Shown: piece by piece, positions 1 through 5,354 of the stretch
Numbering within the stretch: position 1 is the stretch's first letter
Layout of the letters: each line of letters begins with the position of its first letter
NCBI GenBank assembly: GCA_001564205.1
Contig: LKMY01000108.1
Location: 1-6,303, forward strand
Source of the DNA: Nanohaloarchaea archaeon PL-Br10_U2g5
Lineage (GTDB): Archaea > Halobacteriota > Halobacteria > Halobacteriales > Haloferacaceae
Direction of reading: 5' to 3'
DNA: 6,303 bases
The notes under the pieces: model-generated
Databases searched by the model: none
What the model was told of the DNA's origin: nothing
The model's input: only the letters and a program-made list of their open reading frames with translations
Position numbers and translations under genes: made by a program

Positions 1-396
1 GACCTCGACGAGACGGACGCGAACGCGGACGGCGAACGAACGAGATGGACGCCGGAGGTCCTCTCGACAGTCGCGAACACCGGAGAGGGCGTCATGGAAC
101 TGATCGCGGCGTTCGACGACCACGCGGCATACCTGCGGAAATCCGGCGCGTTCGAGACGACGGAACGACGGCGGTACGCCGAGGAGATCCGGACGCTCGT
201 GCGGTCCGACATCGGTGCGCTCGCGGCCGGGGAGATGGAGCGACGAGGCGGGCTCGACGATCTCGCCGACGCGGTCCGTCGCCGGGAGACCGACCCGTAC
301 AGCGTCGCTGCCGAGATCGTCGCGCCGATCGCTGAGTGCGTGGAATCGGGGGGAGCGTCGAGGGCGGGATCGAACGCGGAGTCGGGCGGGGAGTGA
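1..396 (+). CDS. meaB: MeaB/ArgK-family GTPase, C-terminal part (5' end outside window)
   Basis: Frame 1 is open from the first base and ends at TGA 394-396, giving 131 codons of a truncated gene. The fragment contains W-T-P-E-V-L-S-T-V-A-N-T-G-E-G-V (residues about 16-31) followed by a helix with H-A-A-Y-L-R-K-S-G. This matches the region after the GTPase core in MeaB/ArgK proteins, where a W-x-P-x-(V/I)-x-x-(T/V)-x-A-x-x-G-x-G-V strand leads to an H-x-x-(Y/F)-L-x-x-S-G helix and a helical dimerisation tail. MeaB-type G proteins protect and reload B12-dependent methylmalonyl-CoA mutase in the cytoplasm. The P-loop and other nucleotide motifs lie upstream of the window, so the call rests on the tail alone. 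The last 15-20 residues are Ser/Gly/Glu-rich and probably disordered. An internal ATG at 94 is in frame but is not the start, because the conserved segment begins before it. Confidence 0.85.
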   Translation, partial: DLDETDANADGERTRWTPEVLSTVANTGEGVMELIAAFDDHAAYLRKSGAFETTERRRYAEEIRTLVRSDIGALAAGEMERRGGLDDLADAVRRRETDPYSVAAEIVAPIAECVESGGASRAGSNAESGGE

Positions 397-447
397 CGGC
401 GGTCCGCGAACACGACGCACCCTCCCGCAGAAGTGACGCCCGCCCCG

Positions 448-465
448 GGGAGCGACCGCGCTCCC
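448..465. repeat. 7-bp perfect inverted repeat between meaB and the hydrolase gene
   Basis: GGGAGCG (448-454) pairs with CGCTCCC (459-465) around the four-base loop ACCG. It lies about 50 bases after the meaB stop and ends 5 bases before the TATA box of the next gene, so its right arm touches the place where the BRE (TFB site) should be. It could be an RNA hairpin at the end of the meaB transcript or an operator for the hydrolase promoter. No T-run follows, so it is not a typical archaeal terminator. Confidence 0.4.
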
Positions 466-466
466 A

Positions 467-500
467 CGGATATAAGTCGCCCGCGAACCAACACGTTCCC
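467..500 (+). promoter_or_regulatory. TATA box and leaderless promoter of the hydrolase gene
   Basis: The AT-rich element GATATAAG (469-476) stands out in GC-rich sequence, with its centre about 28 bases before the ATG at 501. Haloarchaeal transcription starts some 24-28 bases below the TATA centre, so the RNA should begin at or within a few bases of the ATG. No Shine-Dalgarno sequence is seen, as expected for a leaderless message. Confidence 0.65.
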
Positions 501-1460
501 ATGAAACTCAGGAACCTCGCCGGCAGTGCCCTCCTTGGCGTCGGCGCCATCGCCGCGCTCAACGTCGGCCTTCGCTACGAGGGAGAGCTGGAATCCCCGC
601 TCAACGGTGACGACGGCGTCTTCCGCTGGCGCGGGATGGACGTCGCGTACACGGAGGCCGGGGATCCGGACGACCCCGACCTCGTACTCCTCCACGGGAT
701 CAACGCCGCTGGGTCCTCCGGCGAGTGGCGCGCGGTGTTCGACGACCTCGCCGACGAGTACCACGTCGTCGCGCCGGACTTCCCGGGGTACGGGCGCTCT
801 GACCGACCGCCGCTGCGTTACTCCGCGGCGCTGTACGAGGACTTCGTCTACGACTTCCTCGTCGAGTTCGATGAGCCAGCCGTCGTCGCGTCGTCGCTGT
901 CGGCGGCCTACGCCGCGAGGGCGTCCACCAGTGGCGGATCGCCGGCCGACGACCTGGTGTTGAGCGGGTTCGTCGGCGTCTGTCCGACGACCGTTGCGGG
1001 ACCGAGCCCGCCGAAGTCGTGGCTTCGCGAGCTGATCCGGTCGCCGCTCGTCGGCGACGCGCTGTTCAACCTTGTCACGTCGAAGCCGTCGATCCGGTAC
1101 TTCAACGCCGACCACGGCTACGACGACCCGACGAACCCCGACGAGGAGTGGATCGATTACGAGTGGCGGACCACCCACGTCGAGAACGCGAAGTTCGCTC
1201 CCGCGTCGTTCATTTCGGGGTACCTCAACAGCGATCTGGACCTGGCGGCCGCGCTCGCCGACCTCAACGTTCCGCCGACGATCGTCTGGGGGCGTGAGGC
1301 CGAGGTGAGCCCGCTGGCCGACGGGCGCGAGCTCGCCGACGCGTCGGAGGCCCGCCTCGTCGTCTTCGACCGCGCGAAGCTGCTCCCGCACGTCGAACAC
1401 CCGGACCGGTTCGTGGAGACCGTCGCGGAGACGCTGGTCGCGGGCGCCACGAGCGACTGA
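501..1460 (+). CDS. Membrane-anchored alpha/beta-hydrolase-fold protein with altered catalytic residues
   Basis: The product is 319 residues. Residues 1-26 (M-K-L-R-N-L then a Gly/Ala/Leu stretch) look like a signal anchor or single membrane helix. The rest has the alpha/beta-hydrolase plan: V-L-L-H-G (H65-G66, oxyanion strand), V-V-A-P-D-F-P-G-Y-G-R-S-D-R-P (the usual turn before the cap), the nucleophile-elbow position, a cap region, and a C-terminal strand with W263-G264. The active-site positions are unusual. The elbow reads A130-S-S132-L-S134-A instead of G-x-S-x-G. The usual catalytic Asp of W-G-x-x-D is A267, with E268 next to it. The S-G-H before the terminal P-H-x-E-H-P segment is A292-K-L294. 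The ATG at 501 is chosen because the TATA box at 469-476 fits it and the open frame upstream (from 336) codes for a basic, non-conserved stretch. The substrate is unknown; it may be a non-enzymatic or rewired member. It is convergent with the next gene. Confidence 0.85.
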   Translation: MKLRNLAGSALLGVGAIAALNVGLRYEGELESPLNGDDGVFRWRGMDVAYTEAGDPDDPDLVLLHGINAAGSSGEWRAVFDDLADEYHVVAPDFPGYGRSDRPPLRYSAALYEDFVYDFLVEFDEPAVVASSLSAAYAARASTSGGSPADDLVLSGFVGVCPTTVAGPSPPKSWLRELIRSPLVGDALFNLVTSKPSIRYFNADHGYDDPTNPDEEWIDYEWRTTHVENAKFAPASFISGYLNSDLDLAAALADLNVPPTIVWGREAEVSPLADGRELADASEARLVVFDRAKLLPHVEHPDRFVETVAETLVAGATSD

Positions 1461-1469
1461 GCCGGCTCA
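1458..1469. repeat. 12-bp perfect palindrome joining two convergent stop codons
   Basis: TGAGCCGGCTCA is identical to its reverse complement. Its first three bases are the TGA of the plus-strand hydrolase gene and its last three are the TGA of the minus-strand thioesterase gene. Only six bases (GCCGGC) separate the two genes. It could form a small hairpin at the 3' end of either message. Half of the palindrome comes for free from two facing TGA codons, so only the GCCGGC core is extra. Confidence 0.6.
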
Positions 1470-1985
1470 CTCGTCGCGGCGGACGTACACCGTTTTCCGA
1501 CTGGCAGCGTGGACGACCCCCGCAGCATCGACGAGCGAGACGAGATACTCCAGATCGATCGACTCGCCCGGAGCCAGTCGCTCCCGAATCCGGTCGGTCT
1601 CCTCGGTCGCGAGTTCGAACTCCGCGTACAGCGTATCGCGGCCCGGCTCGATGAACTCGATCGCGGCCGACTTATCCCAGACGGTGAACTCGTCACCGAG
1701 AGTGCGCCGGAGCATCGTCATGTAAACGGGGTCGATAGCGGCGTAGAGGCTCCCGCCGAAGATCGTGCCGACCGCGTTTCGCGTCCGCCAGTTGAACGGG
1801 ACCCGGATCCGAACGTACCGCCAGTCCGCGCCGATGTGGTCGACGCGAGCACCCGTGCCGCGATAGGAGGGAACGAGGTTGAACGCGTGTCGCCACAGCC
1901 GGGTGCGGAGGCTCTCTCCCGGCGGATCGGTGCGGAGCGGTCGCGGATCCGGATCGCGGTCGACGCCGGACGGAGAGTCGGTCAC
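1467..1985 (-). CDS. DUF4442 / PaaI-like hotdog-fold acyl-CoA thioesterase
   Basis: Read from GTG at 1985 the protein has 172 residues. After a Pro/Asp-rich leader (1-23) comes L-R-T-R-L-W-R-H-A-F-N-L-V-P-S-Y-R-G-T-G (26-45), then N-W-R-T-R-N70-x-x-G73-T-I-F-G77-G78-S-L-Y-x-x-I-D85-P-V-Y. The N-x-x-G-x-x-x-G-G-x-x-x-x-x-x-D pattern is the active-site helix of hotdog thioesterases. The W-R-x-V-R-(I/V)-x-(V/L)-P strand before it and the W-D-K-(S/A)-A-x-I-x-F-x-x-P-G strand after it fit DUF4442 proteins. The family probably hydrolyses acyl-CoA thioesters in the cytoplasm; the substrate is not predictable. In-frame starts at TTG 2012 and GTG 2000 would add 9 or 5 residues; GTG 1985 is chosen because it gives a typical M-T-D-S acidic N-terminus and the shortest leader. 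No convincing TATA box or ribosome site precedes any of them. Confidence 0.83.
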   Translation of the reverse strand: MTDSPSGVDRDPDPRPLRTDPPGESLRTRLWRHAFNLVPSYRGTGARVDHIGADWRYVRIRVPFNWRTRNAVGTIFGGSLYAAIDPVYMTMLRRTLGDEFTVWDKSAAIEFIEPGRDTLYAEFELATEETDRIRERLAPGESIDLEYLVSLVDAAGVVHAASRKTVYVRRDE

Positions 1986-2050
1986 GGTGGATCGACGCAC
2001 CGCCGCCGACAAACCGGTGTCGGAATCGGCGGCAACGAGCCCGGTGTTTT

Positions 2051-2095
2051 GTCGGTGTCCGACCCCAGTCTACACCAACCCCAGTCTACACCGAC
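2051..2095. repeat. 8-bp inverted repeat spanning the tandem repeat in the divergent spacer
   Basis: GTCGGTGT (2051-2058) is the exact reverse complement of ACACCGAC (2088-2095). The arms enclose the tandem repeat block, and GGTGT also occurs at 2015-2019 and 2043-2047. It could be a spaced operator in the shared regulatory region of the minus-strand thioesterase and the plus-strand ncsA. Chance is a real alternative in this composition. Confidence 0.35.
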
Positions 2096-2100
2096 CCCAG
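2062..2100. repeat. 16-bp direct tandem repeat, about 2.4 copies
   Basis: The unit ACCCCAGTCTACACC plus A or G occurs at 2062-2077 and 2078-2093 and is followed by a partial third copy ACCCCAG (2094-2100). The two full copies differ only at the last base. It sits in the 229-base non-coding spacer (1986-2214) between the divergent thioesterase and ncsA genes. A two-copy array is too short and has no spacers, so it is not CRISPR. It could be a pair of protein-binding sites or a slippage product. The rest of the spacer shows no gene; from 2101 to about 2175 nothing stands out. Confidence 0.75.
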
Positions 2101-2174
2101 CGGCGCGGGTCGCTGAACGCCTTGTACGCGACCGAGGCGCGGTTGAGGAGAGCGAACCGCTCGCACCGTCTCGG

Positions 2175-2214
2175 CCCGAAACGGGTATCCCCGCGCGTCC
2201 GCAACCGGACACCG
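2175..2214 (+). promoter_or_regulatory. Probable leaderless promoter of ncsA
   Basis: CGAAACGGGTATCC has a CGAAA stretch (2177-2181), similar to a haloarchaeal BRE, and a weak TATA-like GTATC (2185-2189) centred about 28 bases above the ATG at 2215. This spacing suits a transcript starting a few bases before the ATG. A small inverted repeat CCCG-AAA-CGGG (2175-2185) overlaps the BRE position. The TATA match is poor, so this is tentative. Confidence 0.4.
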
Positions 2215-3189
2215 ATGGAGTGTGACACGTGCGGCGCCGACGCGATTCACTACGCCGCCTACTCCGGGGCGCATCTCTGTGGTGAACACCTCTGCCGGTC
2301 GGTCGAAAAGCGCCTGAAACGCCGCGTTCGCGAGGATACGCTGCTCGATCCGGAGGCGACACCGGAGGACCCGGACCGCTGGGTGATCGGGCTCTCGGGC
2401 GGGAAAGACAGCGTCGCCCTGACGAAGATACTGGACGACGTGTTCGGGCGAAACCCGCGCGTCGAGATGCTCGCGTTGACGATCCACGAGGGGATCGAGG
2501 GGTACCGCGACGAGAGCCTCGACGCCTGCGTCGCGCTCGCTGATGACCTCTCGCTGCGTCACGAGGTCGTCTCCTACGAGGAGGAGTTCGGCGTTCAGAT
2601 GGACAACGTCGTCGAGAGCGATCCCGAGAACATGGCCGCCTGCGCGTACTGCGGCGTGTTCCGACGAGACCTCTTGGAGACGTACGCCGCCGAGTTCGAC
2701 GCCGATAAGCTGCTCACCGGCCACAACCTCGACGACGAGGCGCAGACGGCGATGATGAACTTCCTCGAGGGCGACGTCCGACAGGTTGCGAAACACTTCG
2801 ACGCCTCGCTCGGCCCCTTCGACGAGCGCGAGGTCACCGAGGCGTTCGTGCCGCGCGCCAAGCCGCTGCGGGACGTCCCTGAAAAGGAGATCGCCCTCTA
2901 CTGCCACGTCCGCGACCTCCCGGTCCACATGGCGGAGTGTCCGCACTCCGCGGAGGCGTACCGCGGCGAGATCCAGTCGACGATCCACGAGCTGGAGGAG
3001 AATCATCCCGGCGCCCGCCACTCGATCATGGCCGGCTACGAGGAGCTGTCGGCGCTCGCGGCCGACGCGTACCGCGGGAGCGGCGACGGCGATGCGCCGG
3101 ACCTCGTCGACTGCGAGCGCTGCGGATCGAAGACGAGCCGTGAGATCTGTCGGAAGTGTCGTCTGTTGGACGCCATCGAGGCCGCCTGA
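2215..3189 (+). CDS. ncsA: tRNA 2-thiolation enzyme NcsA (Ncs6/Ctu1/TtuA family, TIGR00269-like)
   Basis: The product is 324 residues. Visible in order: an N-terminal zinc site C3-x2-C6 with C22-x2-H25; the PP-loop S61-G-G-K-D-S66 that binds ATP to adenylate the tRNA base; C143-A-Y-C146 and C242 (in E-C-P-H-S), the three cysteines that in TtuA/Ncs6 hold a [4Fe-4S] cluster; G169-H-N-L-D-D-E-A-Q-T178, a family signature; and a C-terminal zinc site C300-x2-C303 with C312-x2-C315. All key residues are present, so the enzyme should be active. In Haloferax volcanii NcsA is needed for wobble-uridine 2-thiolation, with the ubiquitin-like SAMP2 as sulfur carrier; the related TtuA thiolates position 54, and sequence alone cannot fully separate the two. 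The ATG at 2215 is chosen because C3 and C6 follow at once. The open frame upstream (from 1879) crosses the thioesterase gene and is not coding. It is probably a single-gene transcript. Confidence 0.93.
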   Translation: MECDTCGADAIHYAAYSGAHLCGEHLCRSVEKRLKRRVREDTLLDPEATPEDPDRWVIGLSGGKDSVALTKILDDVFGRNPRVEMLALTIHEGIEGYRDESLDACVALADDLSLRHEVVSYEEEFGVQMDNVVESDPENMAACAYCGVFRRDLLETYAAEFDADKLLTGHNLDDEAQTAMMNFLEGDVRQVAKHFDASLGPFDEREVTEAFVPRAKPLRDVPEKEIALYCHVRDLPVHMAECPHSAEAYRGEIQSTIHELEENHPGARHSIMAGYEELSALAADAYRGSGDGDAPDLVDCERCGSKTSREICRKCRLLDAIEAA

Positions 3190-3249
3190 GACGGTCGCAA
3201 GCCGCTATCGAATCCGCTCGCAGTCTCCGTCAATCGCGTCGGTGCAGTG

Positions 3250-3284
3250 AAAGAATTATGCCGACAGCTGCCGTTATTCCGGTA
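3250..3284 (+). promoter_or_regulatory. Promoter of the small membrane-protein gene
   Basis: GTGAAAGAATTATG contains a purine-rich BRE-like stretch (about 3247-3253) and the AT-rich element GAATTAT (3253-3259). Its centre lies about 29 bases before the ATG at 3285, the spacing expected for a leaderless haloarchaeal message. The upstream in-frame ATG at 3258 overlaps this TATA element and so is unlikely to be transcribed as a start. The 95-base gap after ncsA shows no T-rich terminator. Confidence 0.6.
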
Positions 3285-3650
3285 ATGAACGACACGGTCG
3301 GGCTTCGAACCGAAGATCTCACGCCGCTACACTGGGCCGGGATCGCGATGGCAGCCGTCTCCGCGGCCGTTCATCTGTACCTCGCCGTCGTCATTCCGGG
3401 AGTGCTCGGGATCTCCTTTGCGGGGGCGACTGTGGGATTCCTCGCCGGAATCGGCGCCGTGCTCGTCGGGTTCCGTCGCCGGCTGACGTACCTCCTCGGC
3501 GTCCCGTTCACGGCCGGGCAGGTCGTCTTGTGGTACGTGCTGAACGATCAGCCGGGGCTCGCAGAGCTCGGCACGGTCGACGTCGTCGATAAGGTCGCAC
3601 AGGTGGTGTTGATCGTCGTGTTAATCGTCCTCTACTCCCGTGAGAGCTGA
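3285..3650 (+). CDS. Small four-helix haloarchaeal membrane protein (DUF7475-like), unknown function
   Basis: The product is 121 residues. A short acidic N-terminus (1-16, ending L-T-P-L-H-W) is followed by four hydrophobic segments at about 17-37, 42-62, 67-86 and 100-117. The loop R64-R-R-L-T-Y-L-L-G-V-P-F-T-A-G-Q-V-V-L-W-Y-V-L-N looks like the conserved core. The pattern resembles a small conserved membrane protein common in haloarchaea, which I believe is labelled DUF7475, but that label is from memory. It has no catalytic motif, signal peptide or obvious partner. The start at 3285 is preferred over ATG 3258 (nine residues longer) because the TATA box overlaps the latter. A gap of 46 bases separates it from the next plus-strand gene, so read-through transcription is possible. 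Confidence 0.8.
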   Translation: MNDTVGLRTEDLTPLHWAGIAMAAVSAAVHLYLAVVIPGVLGISFAGATVGFLAGIGAVLVGFRRRLTYLLGVPFTAGQVVLWYVLNDQPGLAELGTVDVVDKVAQVVLIVVLIVLYSRES

Positions 3651-3696
3651 GAACGCCGAAAAGCGGTCAGAATGAGACCCCGGATCGTGGTGAGCC

Positions 3697-4512
3697 ATGA
3701 CGCGTGATCGTCGGCGATCGGAAGCCGAAATCGGCCCGTTTGAGACTCCGCGCCGGATCCGCGGGGAGATTGTCTCTGCACTGCAATCACGGATTGGAAC
3801 CCCCGCGCGTCGACGTGTTCCGCTCGCTCCGCTCGTCGCCGCGCACCGACTCCGTCGCCGACTCCGGCCATCGCGGTACACCGACGCCCCGCCGTTTTGT
3901 CTCCGCTGGGTCGCTCCGGAGCGCATCCGCCGAAGCCTCCTCGAAACCGCACCACGAGCCCCCCAGTGGGGCCGCGTAGTCGACGGCGACTGGGAGGAGG
4001 GGTGGGAGCCGTTCGACGAGCGAGCGGTGCCGCGCGGCATCGAACAGCGGTACTGCGAGGACCGAAGCTGGCGCGACACAGCGCTGTTCGACGCCTTTCG
4101 CGAGCAGCTCGCACGGTTCGGCAACGCGTGGGGCCACACCGACATCGGCGGGTTCGCCGAGCGGTGTCGAGAGATCGACCGGCTTCACGACGCGCTCCGC
4201 GAGGACGGGTACCGACGACAGGAACACCTCCACGGACCGAACGGATACGCGACGACCGCGCGCTTCGACGAGATCAACGTCGATATCGGCCGAGACGGGC
4301 GCGTCTACTGGCGGTCGTACGGCCAACACCGACTCGCGATCGCGAAGCTGCTCGAGATCGACGCCGTTCCGGTGGTGGTCCACCGGCGACACGCGGCGTG
4401 GCAGGCGCTCCGCGACGCGGTTCGAAACGGGACTCCTGCGGAAGCGAACGCCGTCGACGAACGGGCGAACGATCATCCGGATCTCCGGGATGTTATCGAG
4501 GTGAACGCGTGA
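3697..4512 (+). CDS. ParB/sulfiredoxin-like-fold protein, unknown function
   Basis: The product is 271 residues. The N-terminal 60 residues are Arg-rich, unusual for a halophile protein. From about residue 90 come W-E-x-F-D-E-R-A-V-P-R-G-I-E-Q-R-Y and S-W-R-D-T-A-L-F, then a long helix region. The C-terminal core D191-E-I-N-V-D-I-G-R-D-G-R-V-Y-W, G209-Q-H-R-L-A-I-A-K217, I-x-x-V-P-V-V-V and H229-R-R-H-A-A-W-Q236 follows the ParB N-terminal/sulfiredoxin plan (G-x-(H/R)-R-x-x-A, then x-V-P-V-x-V). The Glu of ParB G-E-R-R and the Cys of sulfiredoxin G-C-H-R are both replaced by Gln, so neither CTP-switch nor sulfinic-acid reductase activity can be assumed. No helix-turn-helix or ParA partner is seen. 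I recall similar proteins near surface-glycan genes, but cannot confirm that here. The stop overlaps the next gene by four bases, implying coupled translation. GGTGA just before the ATG is too close (3 bases) to be a normal ribosome site. Confidence 0.75.
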   Translation: MTRDRRRSEAEIGPFETPRRIRGEIVSALQSRIGTPARRRVPLAPLVAAHRLRRRLRPSRYTDAPPFCLRWVAPERIRRSLLETAPRAPQWGRVVDGDWEEGWEPFDERAVPRGIEQRYCEDRSWRDTALFDAFREQLARFGNAWGHTDIGGFAERCREIDRLHDALREDGYRRQEHLHGPNGYATTARFDEINVDIGRDGRVYWRSYGQHRLAIAKLLEIDAVPVVVHRRHAAWQALRDAVRNGTPAEANAVDERANDHPDLRDVIEVNA

Positions 4513-5267
4513 CCGAGACACCGCTGCGGTTCGACTCCGATCGGGTCCGCAGACACGTTTCATTGACCGTTGCGGCCACCGCCGGCGTGACGGTGCTCTG
4601 TATCGGGGCGCTCGCAGTCGCGTGGGACGGGAAGCCGACCAGGTCATTTCTCGTCGGTGCTGGCGTCGCATTCCTCGCACTGACGGCCGTCAACGGGTGG
4701 ACGTTGAGCCGAACGCGTGCGACTGCGGGACCCCAGCCGCTGACGGCCGCGACGTGGGTGACCCTCGCCCGCGGATGGCTGCTGATCGCGTTCACCGGAT
4801 TCGCGTTCGTGGAGGCGCCAGACGGGCGGGTCGCGTGGCTTCCACCGGCGTTGTTCGCGGGCGCGATGGCGCTGGACGCGGCCGACGGCGCGCTCGCCAG
4901 ACGAACCGACACGGTGTCGGAACTCGGCGCTCGGCTCGACACCGAAGTCGACGCTCTGCTCGTGTTCGTCGGGGCGGTCGCCGTCGTGGTCGACGGCAGC
5001 GCTCCGGTCGTCTTTTTGACCGTCGGCGTGGCCCGGTACGCCTTCGTCGCGGGGATCCGCTGGCGACGGCTGCGAGGACGTCCAGTCGCGGAATTAGCGC
5101 CGAGTCAGTTCCGCCGGGCGACCGGTGCGATCGTGATGACGACGATTCTGCTCGCCGCGAGTCCGACCCCCGACCCGGCGCTGTCGAGAGCGATCGCGGG
5201 ACTCGTCTCCGTGCCGGTGGTAGCACATTTCGCGTGGGATTGGCTCGGCGTATCGGGACGGGTGTGA
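4509..5267 (+). CDS. CDP-alcohol phosphatidyltransferase family membrane enzyme
   Basis: The product is 252 residues from GTG 4509. It carries the full family signature: D123-x2-D126-G127-x2-A130-R131-x8-G140-x3-D144-x3-D148. The aspartates bind the metal that activates transfer of a CDP-linked lipid (in archaea CDP-archaeol) to an alcohol such as serine, glycerol phosphate or inositol phosphate. Hydrophobic segments at about 18-38, 44-60, 83-102, 113-124, 153-178 and in the 205-250 region fit a polytopic membrane enzyme. The acceptor alcohol cannot be read from the sequence. The start GTGA (4509-4512) overlaps the stop of the ParB-like gene, which points to translational coupling. A longer open frame upstream (from 3897) is a shadow of the ParB-like gene. 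Catalytic residues are intact, so it should be active. Confidence 0.9.
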   Translation: MTETPLRFDSDRVRRHVSLTVAATAGVTVLCIGALAVAWDGKPTRSFLVGAGVAFLALTAVNGWTLSRTRATAGPQPLTAATWVTLARGWLLIAFTGFAFVEAPDGRVAWLPPALFAGAMALDAADGALARRTDTVSELGARLDTEVDALLVFVGAVAVVVDGSAPVVFLTVGVARYAFVAGIRWRRLRGRPVAELAPSQFRRATGAIVMTTILLAASPTPDPALSRAIAGLVSVPVVAHFAWDWLGVSGRV

Positions 5268-5278
5268 CTCCTTGACAT

Positions 5279-5307
5279 CGTCGCCGTCGACAGCGAGCCC
5301 GGCGACG
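5279..5307. repeat. 8-bp inverted repeat downstream of the phosphatidyltransferase gene
   Basis: CGTCGCCG (5279-5286) pairs perfectly with CGGCGACG (5300-5307) around a 13-base loop. It begins 12 bases after the stop at 5267, within the 87-base gap before the next gene. It could form a stable hairpin at the 3' end of the two-gene transcript. No T-run follows, so a role as a stability element or roadblock is as likely as termination. Confidence 0.4.
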
Positions 5308-5354
5308 CCCCGCCGGAACCTTCATTCATGCGACGACGTAACTCACGCTGTCTG

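Noticed and set aside
336..500. Upstream in-frame extension of the hydrolase
   Set aside because: It overlaps the meaB tail and the TATA box and is basic and low-complexity. ATG 501 fits the leaderless promoter.
2062..2100. CRISPR array
   Set aside because: The units are only 16 bases, directly adjacent with no spacers, and number about 2.4. No cas gene is present.
1879..2214. Upstream in-frame extension of ncsA
   Set aside because: It crosses the thioesterase gene and the repeat-bearing spacer. NcsA proteins begin directly with the C-x2-C zinc motif, which follows ATG 2215.
2086..3021. Long 311-residue open frame on the minus strand opposite ncsA
   Set aside because: It lies antisense to a gene with clear PP-loop and cysteine motifs. 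Long shadow frames are normal in GC-rich codon-biased DNA, and its translation shows no recognisable domain.
3258..3284. ATG 3258 as the start of the small membrane protein
   Set aside because: The TATA-like element overlaps this ATG and its spacing fits the ATG at 3285, so transcription probably begins below 3258.
3897..4508. Upstream in-frame extension of the CDP-alcohol phosphatidyltransferase
   Set aside because: This part overlaps the ParB-like gene in another frame and is almost pure Arg/Pro/Ser/Gly. Real similarity begins after GTG 4509.
3787..4680. 297-residue minus-strand open frame opposite the ParB-like gene
   Set aside because: It spans the overlap of two coupled plus-strand genes, is Arg/Ser/Val repetitive, and has no domain or promoter. 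It is a shadow frame.
5272..5277. TTGACA resembling a bacterial -35 box
   Set aside because: The organism is archaeal and uses TATA/BRE promoters. There is no matching -10 element, so this is chance.
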